This document shows, in pieces, positions 1-6,855 of a stretch of 10,223 nt of DNA (its first letter is position 1; every line of letters begins with the position of its first letter). The translations under genes and the position numbers were made by a program. The stretch is from contig CAQNVT010000045.1 of the NCBI GenBank assembly GCA_948844705.1, positions 1 through 10,223 of the forward strand. The letters run 5' to 3'. The notes beneath the pieces are model-generated. The model was given only the letters and a program-made list of their open reading frames with translations, did no database searches and was not told the origin of the DNA. The stretch is from an uncultured Dorea sp. GTDB lineage: Bacteria > Bacillota > Clostridia > Lachnospirales > Lachnospiraceae.

Positions 1-57
1 GCAGATATCAATGATTTTACTACGTCCCAGATTGAAAAAACCCTGTCCCAAATCGAA
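1..57. other. Unexplained left edge with inverted copy of ridA segment
   Basis: No gene can be supported here. Bases 1-18 are the exact reverse complement of 199-216, which lie inside ridA and encode its ADINDF segment. Bases 24-36 and 45-57 form a 13-bp direct repeat with two mismatches at a 21-bp period (GTCCCAGATTGAA and GTCCCAAATCGAA). No convincing GC-rich hairpin followed by a T-run is present, so no terminator for ridA is visible. The segment may be native intergenic DNA, the edge of an invertible or duplicated element, or a fold-back chimera at a contig end. The sequence cannot decide between these. Confidence 0.5.
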
Positions 58-459
58 TTATTCTGCCTTCAGGGTTCCTCTTATGCAAGTAACCTCGATC
101 TCTACCTTCGCTCCCATCGGAAGCGCTCCTACCTGTACGCAGGAGCGTACCGGATACGGTTCCCTTACATATTCTGCATACACGCTGTTCACCGCCGCAA
201 AATCATTGATATCTGCGAGATAAATCGTTGTTCTCACAACATTTTCATATGTGAGGTCTGCCGCCTCAAGAAGTGCTCCTATATTGTCGAGAGACTGCTT
301 CGCCTGACTTCCCGCATCCTCCGCCTCTATCTTTCCTGTCTCTGGATTGATTGGAAGCTGTCCTGAAAAAAGAACAAGCCCGCCCAGGCATAATCCCGGT
401 GAATAACAGCCGATCGCTTTTGGTGCCTTTTCTGATGTAATTGGTATCTGAAAACTCAT
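58..459 (-). CDS. ridA: RidA family enamine/imine deaminase
   Basis: This 133-aa protein matches the RidA (YjgF/YER057c/UK114) family in length and motifs. The family forms cytosolic trimers that hydrolyse reactive enamines and imines such as 2-aminoacrylate, released by PLP enzymes, to keto acids plus ammonia. The sequence shows an AIGCYSPG segment near residues 15-22, a FSGQLP core at 31-36, ADINDF at 82-87 and a C-terminal block with PVRSCV and GAKVEIE. R105 and E120 sit where the family's carboxylate-binding Arg and catalytic-site Glu lie. The start at 459 is chosen because AGGAAGG lies 9 bp upstream; an in-frame Met at 483 would place that site inside the gene. It is the last gene of the dipeptidase/C-S lyase cluster but has its own promoter. 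Next to a C-S lyase, clearance of aminoacrylate is a sensible role. Confidence 0.93.
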   Translation of the reverse strand: MSFQIPITSEKAPKAIGCYSPGLCLGGLVLFSGQLPINPETGKIEAEDAGSQAKQSLDNIGALLEAADLTYENVVRTTIYLADINDFAAVNSVYAEYVREPYPVRSCVQVGALPMGAKVEIEVTCIRGTLKAE

Positions 460-468
460 TTCTCTATA

Positions 469-475
469 CCTTCCT
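469..475 (-). promoter_or_regulatory. Ribosome binding site of ridA
   Basis: AGGAAGG on the minus strand lies 9 bp before the ATG at 459. It settles the ridA start, because the alternative upstream ATG at 483 has no comparable site and would put this one inside the coding sequence. Confidence 0.75.
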
Positions 476-524
476 TTCTGCAAAGTCTGTGCGCTCTACG
501 CCAAAATGTTCTGTTCCTGTAATC

Positions 525-554
525 AGGATAGCACTTTTCCCCGCTCATTGTCAA
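525..554 (-). promoter_or_regulatory. Promoter of ridA
   Basis: On the minus strand a consensus -35 box TTGACA (554-549) is followed by an 18-bp spacer and TATCCT (530-525). An extended -10 TG precedes it (TGCTATCCT). This predicts a start near 518 and a leader of about 60 nt. It lies just after the dipeptidase stop codon in an AT-rich tract. ridA can therefore be transcribed independently of the upstream operon. Based on motif match only. Confidence 0.65.
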
Positions 555-582
555 TAATTTTTCTATCATTTTAATAATTTTT
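546..582. repeat. Short imperfect tandem repeat around the ridA -35 region
   Basis: Plus-strand bases 546-562 and 566-582 are near-copies of each other (TCATTGTCAATAATTTTT-like against TCATTTTAATAATTTTT), sharing an exact 10-bp core AATAATTTTT at 553-562 and 573-582, a 20-bp period. One copy contains the ridA -35 box and the other overlaps the end of the dipeptidase gene. It may be a regulator site or just AT-rich slippage. Confidence 0.4.
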
Positions 583-1567
583 ATTTCATACTTTCCTTCA
601 TCACGCGCAGTACATTTTTGTAAAAAATCTTTTCGATATCATTTCCGGAAAAGCCTTCTTTCCTGAGTGCATCCTCCAAAAGCACTGTCTTTGAACAGTC
701 GCCAAGCTCCAGATTTCCTCCGATCCCGTCAAAATCAGAACCGATTGCCACGCAGTCTACGCCGCCTACATCCGCCATATGTCTCGCATGCTTCGCAAGA
801 AGAAGGGCCGTGCTTTCCCTGCACGTAATGTCCGCATTCAGAAATTCCGGCCCGAAATTCAATCCGCTCACACCGCCCGCATTTCCAAGCGTACGGATCA
901 TGTCATCGGTAAGATTTCTCGTATGCGGACAAAGAGCGCGGCAATTGGAATGTGTTGCCGCAAACGGTTTTTTGCAGATCTCTGCCACATCCTTAAATCC
1001 TCCGTCCGACAGATGTGATACATCCACCAGTATGCCAAGCTCCTGCATATATTCGACTGCTTCCTTTCCAAATGCCGTGAGTCCCTTTTGCATAACTTCC
1101 GGATCCTTACTGTTCGGCGCTCCAAAGCAGTTTTCATAATTCCATGTAAGGCTGAGAGCACGGACGCCCATCCGGTGGAAATGTTCCAGATTCTCCATCC
1201 TTCCGCCGACAATGGCTCCGTCCTCCATAGTAAGAACCGCGCTCATCCTTCCCTGCTCTTTATTTTTCATAATATCCTCCGCACAGCCTGCACCGGCAAT
1301 CAATTCCGGATGACCGGATACGCTGCGCTCAAAAATCCCCACACAAGCCTCCAGATATTCCTCATCCGATACCGGTTCCACACCGTACCAGTCCTTATAC
1401 CCGTTTTGCGGCAGCATAAAAACCGCAAAGAACTGTGCCATAGCCTCTCCCTTTTCCATCCGCTTCAGATCAACCATAGCCCCCGGAAACTCATAGATGT
1501 CCGCATCCTTTCCCTTTTTGAAATAAGCCGCCATCAGCGTATCACAATGCATGTCAATTATCCGCAT
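581..1567 (-). CDS. Membrane dipeptidase family (peptidase M19)
   Basis: This 328-aa zinc hydrolase resembles bacterial relatives of renal dipeptidase, which hydrolyse dipeptides including Cys-Gly, its S-conjugates and some L-D dipeptides. The full metal set is present: H7 and D9 in DMHCDT, bridging E115 in MEDG, H185 in VSHLSD, H206 in ATHSN, and the downstream GSDFDG aspartate D278. R217 in the HTRNLTDD segment matches the family's substrate-binding Arg. There is no signal peptide, so the enzyme is probably cytosolic and acts on imported dipeptides. The start at 1567 is set by a perfect AGGAGG at 1580-1575 with 7-bp spacing; a longer frame to 1690 overlaps the preceding membrane-protein gene and is unlikely. 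It starts 26 bp after that gene's stop, consistent with one operon. Exact substrate is not shown by sequence. Confidence 0.93.
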   Translation of the reverse strand: MRIIDMHCDTLMAAYFKKGKDADIYEFPGAMVDLKRMEKGEAMAQFFAVFMLPQNGYKDWYGVEPVSDEEYLEACVGIFERSVSGHPELIAGAGCAEDIMKNKEQGRMSAVLTMEDGAIVGGRMENLEHFHRMGVRALSLTWNYENCFGAPNSKDPEVMQKGLTAFGKEAVEYMQELGILVDVSHLSDGGFKDVAEICKKPFAATHSNCRALCPHTRNLTDDMIRTLGNAGGVSGLNFGPEFLNADITCRESTALLLAKHARHMADVGGVDCVAIGSDFDGIGGNLELGDCSKTVLLEDALRKEGFSGNDIEKIFYKNVLRVMKESMK

Positions 1568-1593
1568 TTTTTCTCCTCCTGTCCTCCTTGCCG

Positions 1594-2325
1594 TCATTTT
1601 TGCGCTTCCGCCGCTTTTAAATCTCTGCGGTAAAAAATATATCCCAGAACAACACAGCTTCCTACGCACGCGATCATAGAAAATGCCCACCAGTCTGTTG
1701 CTACATTAAATAAAAGCCACATCACTACTGAAACAACCAGATAAGGAAGCCCCGCAGCCAGCCCCTTAACAAAGCCTGCCTTTCCATTCGTATTCATGAT
1801 CAGCATTGCGCCCACACAGCCAATCACTACAAAGCTAAACGAAGCAGTAACCGCATCCGGAAGCTTACTGATGATCCACGTTCCCACCGCAACCTGAATG
1901 ATCAAAACAATAATCTTCGTCACAACAGAAGCGACCAATCCATAAATAGTAATTACCTGTCCCTTCGGAGAGCTGATATCCGTATCTGCCGTTTTCTGGC
2001 ATGCCACCGCAACCGGCACACGCGTAGAACTGACGTCTCCCGCAAGATAAGCAATATATGTACCGGCGCTTCCCAGTACCGGCCAGCAGGCCTCCGGTTC
2101 ACTGAGCCACATTCCGATTCCGGTCGCACAGATACTGAGCCCGGCGCTGATGTACAGTGAAACAGGCGCTGTAAATCCTCTGATTAACGCATAATATATA
2201 ATCGGTGAAAACACAAGTACAAGACTAATCAGCATCGTAACCCTTCCGATGCGGTGTACTTTCGGCATAAAATTCTTAGAATAATCCTCCTCTGCGGACA
2301 TTACATTTACTTTTTCTTCATTCAT
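1594..2325 (-). CDS. Multi-pass membrane protein of unrecognised family, probable transporter partner
   Basis: I do not recognise this 243-aa protein by name. It has a hydrophilic N-terminal tail (about 1-27) and about six hydrophobic segments near residues 28-48, 54-74, 125-152, 158-177, 183-207 and 213-232. A polar-containing stretch at 80-110 (PVLGSAGTYIAYLAGDVSSTR then VPVAVACQK) could be a re-entrant or loop element. There is no ATP-binding domain or known enzyme motif. Its gene starts 14 bp after the DUF5058-like gene with a strong AGGAGGAGAAGG site, and ends 26 bp before the dipeptidase. Two adjacent, similar-sized membrane proteins ahead of a cytosolic dipeptidase suggest a two-subunit peptide or amino-acid importer. 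That role is inferred from context only. Confidence 0.8.
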   Translation of the reverse strand: MNEEKVNVMSAEEDYSKNFMPKVHRIGRVTMLISLVLVFSPIIYYALIRGFTAPVSLYISAGLSICATGIGMWLSEPEACWPVLGSAGTYIAYLAGDVSSTRVPVAVACQKTADTDISSPKGQVITIYGLVASVVTKIIVLIIQVAVGTWIISKLPDAVTASFSFVVIGCVGAMLIMNTNGKAGFVKGLAAGLPYLVVSVVMWLLFNVATDWWAFSMIACVGSCVVLGYIFYRRDLKAAEAQK

Positions 2326-2339
2326 TGTCCTTCTCCTCC

Positions 2340-3056
2340 TTACATAAAATAGGTTGCAAACAGCTGGCCGGCTACCATAGCCACGATCATTCCGGTCGGC
2401 ATTACCATACTGGACAGCAGAGAGTTCTTAAGCTTCTTCGCCATCTGGCTTACTGCAAGTCCTCCGAGCACCGCACATACAAATCCGACCTCTTTCGCCG
2501 CATTTCCCCACATATTATCCATTGCCAGACATCCGATCAGCCCCCTCATAGCCGCCTTTCCCATATAAGGCATAAAGCTCAGCTTCTTTTCAGCCTTCTT
2601 CTCCTTCTCTACCATCATGTCAAGGGGCTTTAACATAATAATGCAGTTAATAAAGTACGGTGCGCTCCCAAGAACCATGCAGAACAGACATAAAATCAAT
2701 ATCTCCGTCGTAAATTCCGGAGTTCCAAAATCCACGTGTACAGCCGAGGATGCAACCTGAGCCATCATAAGCTCCCAGCCCGGAGCGCCTATAACTCCGC
2801 ATCTCATAAATGTAATCGCACTGCCCACCATCGCGATCAGGGCAAGGGTCGACGCCGAGATCATTGTTGCACCGAAGCATGTCACCACTCCTGTACGCGC
2901 CGCCATCTTTGCCTCTTCCTTTGTTACCAGAGCGTGCTTTACACTAAACTTGCGCGCAAGTCCGAAAAACAAAAACGCCTGTACAAATACCATACCAATA
3001 ATCACTGCAGTAAACGCCCACATTCCGCCGTTAATTCCTTTTAAAGCATCAATCAT
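2340..3056 (-). CDS. DUF5058-like multi-pass membrane protein, putative transporter subunit
   Basis: This 238-aa protein is highly hydrophobic. Likely membrane segments lie near residues 12-34, 58-84, 117-142, 168-202 and 214-236, with a charged loop at 149-159 (VEKEKKAEKK). The segment after the first helix (TKEEAKMAARTGVVTCFG) and the following IGAPGWELMMAQVAS block resemble the uncharacterised DUF5058 family as I remember it; a profile search would confirm. The start at 3056 has an AAAGGAGA site about 10 bp upstream. It is 27 bp downstream of the C-S lyase gene and 14 bp upstream of the second membrane gene. It lacks a nucleotide-binding domain, so if it transports anything it would be a secondary transporter or channel component. 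Function is not established. Confidence 0.72.
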   Translation of the reverse strand: MIDALKGINGGMWAFTAVIIGMVFVQAFLFFGLARKFSVKHALVTKEEAKMAARTGVVTCFGATMISASTLALIAMVGSAITFMRCGVIGAPGWELMMAQVASSAVHVDFGTPEFTTEILILCLFCMVLGSAPYFINCIIMLKPLDMMVEKEKKAEKKLSFMPYMGKAAMRGLIGCLAMDNMWGNAAKEVGFVCAVLGGLAVSQMAKKLKNSLLSSMVMPTGMIVAMVAGQLFATYFM

Positions 3057-3083
3057 AACTCTCTTATCTCCTTTTCTCTTGTA

Positions 3084-4265
3084 TTATCTCTTCTGATATG
3101 CCTGATACAGCCGCTCCAGAGTCTCCCTGATAATGCTGGCCGGACATGCCAGGTTGATTCGTTCAAAGCCCTCTCCCGGTTCACCGAATACGTAGCCCTC
3201 ATCCGTGATGACATAGGCCTCATCCTCCATAAAATGCTCCAGCTCATGGCAGTCCATTCCCATACCGCGGCAATCCAGCCATTGCAGATAGGTTCCTTCA
3301 AGCTCGAATACTTTTATCATAGGAAGCTTTTCATTCAAATAATCCTTCAAAAACTTTCGGTTTCGGTCAATAACCGTTAAAAGCTCCTCAAGCCAGTCCT
3401 CACATTCGTTATAAACAATCTCACATGCCTTATATCCCGCTATATTGCAGAAGAATCTGCCCTGGCTTTCCCTGTACTGACAGACCCTCTCTTTAAGATC
3501 AGGATCCGGAATTATAATATTGGATGTCGCAAGCCCTGCCATATTGAATGTTTTACTTGGCGCGGTACAGGAAATGCTGTGACCAGCAAACTCCTCTGAT
3601 ATGGATGCAAATGCGGTATGCTCATATCCGGGCATGATCAGATCATGATGAATCTCATCGGATATTATCAAAACATTGTTATCGATGCAGATTCTGCCGA
3701 TTCTTGTCAGCTCCTCCCTTGTCCAGACGCGCCCAACCGGATTATGAGGATTGCAGAGAATAAACAGTGTGTTCTTCGGAGTCGACGCCTTTTTTTCAAA
3801 ATCATCAAAATCAATCTCATACCGGTTTCCGTTTATCTTAAGCCTGCTTTCTATAAGATCTCTGCCGCCGTTTTTAATTGCACTGTAAAACGGATAATAA
3901 ACCGGTGTCATTAAAATAACACCCTCCCCCGGCTTTGTCAGAAGCTTTACCAGATCATAGAGCGCCGGTACGACTCCCGGATAGTCCACAATCCATTCCT
4001 TCTTAATCTCCCACTGATGCCTGCGCTTCATCCAGTTAACGACTGCCTCATAGTAAGAAGCCGTCGGGGATGTATATCCGAAGATCATTTCCTTCATATA
4101 CCGGTAAAGTCCTTCTGCAATCTGCGGCGGATTTGCAAATTCCATATCCGCAACCGATAACGGAACCACATCATCAGGTATCGAAGGATTCCTCCGGTAC
4201 ATCTGATCCCACTTATTGGATCCGACACCCTTTCTTGAATGCTTTGTTACAAAATCATATCTCAT
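3084..4265 (-). CDS. patB: MalY/PatB-type PLP-dependent C-S lyase / aminotransferase
   Basis: This 393-aa fold-type I PLP enzyme belongs to the MalY/PatB group, usually cystathionine beta-lyases or cysteine-conjugate C-S lyases, yielding a thiol, ammonia and pyruvate via 2-aminoacrylate. The sequence shows the group's N-terminal VADMEF (38-43), GYTSP (63-67), the PLP-phosphate and ring-binding region with NPHNPVGRV (172-180) and ISDEIH (D203), the Schiff-base lysine K238 in APSKTFNMAGL, and the carboxylate-binding R369 in FERINLACP. The start at 4265 has AAAGGAGAG 7-8 bp upstream; in-frame upstream Met codons lack a site. It is the first gene of the operon, behind the marR terminator. A weak promoter candidate is TTGTAA (4342-4337), 18 bp, TGAAAT (4318-4313). 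A classical aminotransferase role cannot be excluded. Confidence 0.9.
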   Translation of the reverse strand: MRYDFVTKHSRKGVGSNKWDQMYRRNPSIPDDVVPLSVADMEFANPPQIAEGLYRYMKEMIFGYTSPTASYYEAVVNWMKRRHQWEIKKEWIVDYPGVVPALYDLVKLLTKPGEGVILMTPVYYPFYSAIKNGGRDLIESRLKINGNRYEIDFDDFEKKASTPKNTLFILCNPHNPVGRVWTREELTRIGRICIDNNVLIISDEIHHDLIMPGYEHTAFASISEEFAGHSISCTAPSKTFNMAGLATSNIIIPDPDLKERVCQYRESQGRFFCNIAGYKACEIVYNECEDWLEELLTVIDRNRKFLKDYLNEKLPMIKVFELEGTYLQWLDCRGMGMDCHELEHFMEDEAYVITDEGYVFGEPGEGFERINLACPASIIRETLERLYQAYQKR

Positions 4266-4340
4266 ACTGTTCTCTCCTTTTCTCCCTGCTGCCGCGACAC
4301 AATGAATCGGGAATTTCATCACATTCTTTTATTAAGTTAC

Positions 4341-4377
4341 AAAAAAAGAGCTCCGTACACTTTCATGGAACTCTTTT
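4341..4377 (-). terminator. Intrinsic terminator after marR
   Basis: On the minus strand AAAAGAGTTCC (4377-4367) pairs with GGAGCTCTTTT (4354-4344), with one G-T wobble and a 12-nt loop, followed by a run of seven T (4347-4341). It lies 8 bp after the marR stop codon and separates the ABC/marR unit from the downstream C-S lyase operon. Confidence 0.8.
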
Positions 4378-4385
4378 CCTGTCAT

Positions 4386-4886
4386 TTATCCTTTATTCTT
4401 ACTTATACTTTTTGTTTCCTCCAGCAAGTTTTTATAAGATGGATCAATCACCTTCAGCCAGTCACGCAATATTAAAAAGCAGTTATTAATTTCTTCTGAT
4501 GAATAATTTTTCTGCAGGCCCTCAATACTTTTTTGCCATGCATGTTCATCAAAGGCCCGGTGCGCCTTATCCAGCTCCTGCCCTTTATCCGTCAAATAAA
4601 GATGCGACAGCTTTTCGTCCTTACAATCTGCCTCTGTTCTCACAATCCCGGCCTTTTTTAACTTTTTTACCATCTGAGACACGGCACTTTTGGTTTTCCC
4701 CCATTCGGCCGCGATTTCCGTAACCGTACATCCGGGACAATTTGCAATATACCCGACGGTATGTACCTCTATTGAAGTATATGTGTCCCCTGTTCCGTAG
4801 TCATGCGCCTTTTTTCCACCCAGAGTTGCAATCGAAACTCTCTCTATAATATCTGCTATTTCATAAAGTGACAACTTTTTTCCCAT
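4386..4886 (-). CDS. MarR family transcriptional regulator with CPGC motif
   Basis: This 166-aa protein has the MarR layout: an N-terminal dimerisation helix, a winged helix-turn-helix at about 53-103 (TVTEIAAEWGKTKSAVSQ recognition region, wing around DCKDEKL, then LTDKGQEL) and C-terminal dimerisation helices. MarR proteins bind palindromic operators and respond to small molecules or oxidation. Cysteines C50 and C53 form CPGC just before the HTH, and C88 is in the wing, so a thiol-based sensing role is possible but unproven. The start at 4886 has AAAGGAAG with 7-bp spacing. It lies 64 bp behind the ABC exporter genes and ahead of a terminator, so it probably belongs to the exporter unit and regulates it. 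Confidence 0.9.
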   Translation of the reverse strand: MGKKLSLYEIADIIERVSIATLGGKKAHDYGTGDTYTSIEVHTVGYIANCPGCTVTEIAAEWGKTKSAVSQMVKKLKKAGIVRTEADCKDEKLSHLYLTDKGQELDKAHRAFDEHAWQKSIEGLQKNYSSEEINNCFLILRDWLKVIDPSYKNLLEETKSISKNKG

Positions 4887-4950
4887 TTTTATCTTCCTTT
4901 TATCATTACTTACTAACCCTATTAACAATCAAAAAACATTCCCGGCATTC

Positions 4951-6855
4951 TTACGCGCCGATCGCATTTCCCGTATAGAGCTGATAATATCTGCCCTTCT
5001 CCTCGATCAGCTGCTCGTGCGTGCCCCGCTCGATGATCCTTCCCTGCTCCAGCACCATGATACAGTCTGAATTACGTACGGTCGACAGCCTGTGGGCAAT
5101 GACGAAGGTGGTCCTGCCCTTCATCAGCTTATCCATGCCGTCCTGCACGATCCGCTCTGTCCTCGTGTCGATGGAGCTGGTAGCCTCGTCAAGAATCAGC
5201 ACCGGCGGATCCGCCACTGCCGCCCTGGCAATGGCAAGAAGCTGGCGCTGTCCCTGGCTTAGATTCGCACCGTCCCCTGTCAAAACCGTGTCATATCCTT
5301 CCGGGAGCCGCCTGATAAATCCGTCCGCATTAGCAAGCTTTGCCGCTGCCACAACCTCTTCGTCTGTTGCGGTAAGCTTCCCGAAGCGGATATTTTCCCG
5401 CACCGTTCCCGTAAAGAGATGGGTATCCTGAAGCACAATTCCAAGCGAGCGTCTGAGATCATTCTTTTTGATTTTATTTACATTGATCCCGTCGTAACGG
5501 ATCTTTCCGTCCTGAATATCATAAAACCGGTTAATAAGATTGGTGATCGTCGTCTTTCCTGCTCCGGTGGAACCTACGAAAGCAATCTTCTGTCCCAGCT
5601 TAGCAAAAAGCTTCACGTCATGGAGCACGATCTTTTCATCCGTATATCCGAAATCCACGCCGTCAAAGACAACGTCTCCCTTTACCTCCACATAGTCCAC
5701 GCTCTTATCCGCCTGATGCGTATGCTTCCATGCCCAGCGTCCGGTCCTTTCTTCACACTCACGCAGGACACCGTTTTCTTCCCTTACATTTACCAGGGTA
5801 ACATATCCTTCATCCACCTCCGTCTTTTCATCCAGAAGCGCAAAGATACGCTCCGCGCCTGCCATAGCCATGACGATGGCATTCATCTGCATGCTCACCT
5901 GGTTTACCGGCATGCTGAAGCTCTTGTTAAAGGTAAGGAAGCTTGCAAGGCCTCCGAGCGTCAGCCCGCCGATCCCGTTAAGGGCCAGGGTTCCTCCTAC
6001 GATGGCACAGATCACATAGCTCACATTTCCGAGCTGCGCGTTGATCGGGCCTAAAAAGTTCGCAAAAGTATTGGCTCTGTCCGCACTTTCAAACAGCTTA
6101 TCATTTTTCTCTTTAAATTCTGCTTTGCATATTTCCTCATGGCAGAATACCTTGACCACCTTCTGCCCATTCATCATCTCTTCAATATATCCATTTACCG
6201 CACCGAGGTTTTTCTGCTGTTCCAGAAAATATTTCCCGCTCATTCCGGCCGCCTTTTTTGAACAGAGTATCATGACTGCCACCATCACAAGAGTTACGAG
6301 AGTAAGAGGAACACTTAAGATCATCATACTGATAAATACACTGATAATCGTAAAGCCGCTGTTTACAAGCTGCGGGATACTCTGGCTGATCATCTGCCTT
6401 AACGTATCGATATCGTTCGTATACACCGACATGATATCGCCGTGGGCATGCGTATCAAAATATTTGACCGGCAGCCTTTCCATATGGGTAAAAAGGTCGT
6501 TTCTGAGATCCCTTAGTGTTCCCTGGGTTACATTGATCATAATGCGGTTCTGCCCGTAATTTGCAAGGATTCCCAATGCATAAAAACACGCCACCCGCAA
6601 AATTGCATGCATAAGAGGTGTGAAATCCGGATTGTCCGTAAGAAGGAACGGCGTAATATAATCATCGATCAGATTCTTCATAAAAAGCGTTCCCTGTACA
6701 TTACACAAAACTCCGATAAATATACAAAGAATCACCAGTACATAATGAATCCCGTATCTGCGGAATACATATTTCATAAGCCTGAGAAACAATTCTCCCG
6801 GATTTTTTACATTATGTTTTACGCCTCTCGGCTTCCGGTTCATCGGTCCTGGCAT
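4951..6855 (-). CDS. Heterodimeric ABC exporter subunit with consensus catalytic site
   Basis: This 634-aa half-transporter has an N-terminal six-helix type-I exporter domain (about 36-335) and a C-terminal ATPase domain. Visible motifs are Walker A GSTGAGKT (428-435), Q-loop Q476, signature LSQGQ (532-536), Walker B VLILDE with catalytic E557, and switch histidine H588. All catalytic residues are intact. Residues about 343-393, between the two domains, form a longer charged linker (REENGVLRECEERTGRWAWK region) than in many relatives. The start at 6855 is chosen because a GGAGGGGAGGGGGAG tract ends 5 bp upstream; an in-frame Met at 6882 has no site. It overlaps the upstream ABC gene by 16 bp, implying translational coupling. 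It probably pairs with that subunit as a multidrug, lipid or peptide exporter; the substrate is unknown. Confidence 0.95.
   Translation of the reverse strand: MPGPMNRKPRGVKHNVKNPGELFLRLMKYVFRRYGIHYVLVILCIFIGVLCNVQGTLFMKNLIDDYITPFLLTDNPDFTPLMHAILRVACFYALGILANYGQNRIMINVTQGTLRDLRNDLFTHMERLPVKYFDTHAHGDIMSVYTNDIDTLRQMISQSIPQLVNSGFTIISVFISMMILSVPLTLVTLVMVAVMILCSKKAAGMSGKYFLEQQKNLGAVNGYIEEMMNGQKVVKVFCHEEICKAEFKEKNDKLFESADRANTFANFLGPINAQLGNVSYVICAIVGGTLALNGIGGLTLGGLASFLTFNKSFSMPVNQVSMQMNAIVMAMAGAERIFALLDEKTEVDEGYVTLVNVREENGVLRECEERTGRWAWKHTHQADKSVDYVEVKGDVVFDGVDFGYTDEKIVLHDVKLFAKLGQKIAFVGSTGAGKTTITNLINRFYDIQDGKIRYDGINVNKIKKNDLRRSLGIVLQDTHLFTGTVRENIRFGKLTATDEEVVAAAKLANADGFIRRLPEGYDTVLTGDGANLSQGQRQLLAIARAAVADPPVLILDEATSSIDTRTERIVQDGMDKLMKGRTTFVIAHRLSTVRNSDCIMVLEQGRIIERGTHEQLIEEKGRYYQLYTGNAIGA

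Noticed and set aside
135..150. Perfect hairpin GTACGC-AGGA-GCGTAC inside ridA
   Set aside because: It encodes the conserved R105 region in frame and has no T-run; most likely a coding coincidence rather than a terminator or operator.
779..1633. Long plus-strand reading frames opposite the dipeptidase, and similar ones opposite the ABC and lyase genes
   Set aside because: They have low-complexity or Cys/His/Arg/Ser-rich compositions typical of antisense shadows, lack ribosome sites and resemble no family.
1568..1690. Longer upstream start for the dipeptidase
   Set aside because: It would overlap the preceding membrane-protein gene by about 97 bp, lacks a ribosome site, and the perfect AGGAGG sits 7 bp before the ATG at 1567, whose protein starts at the family's normal N-terminus.
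2948..2961. Perfect 14-bp palindrome ACTTGCGCGCAAGT
   Set aside because: It lies mid-gene in the DUF5058-like coding sequence, is single-copy and near no promoter; best explained by codon choice.
4386..4886. marR as first gene of the C-S lyase operon
   Set aside because: A good intrinsic terminator at 4341-4377 separates them; marR is better assigned to the upstream ABC unit, although weak read-through cannot be excluded.
4887..4950. Possible separate promoter or terminator between the second ABC gene and marR
   Set aside because: TTGATT and AT-rich boxes are present but no pair matches well at proper spacing, and no GC-rich stem precedes the short T-run; too weak to annotate.
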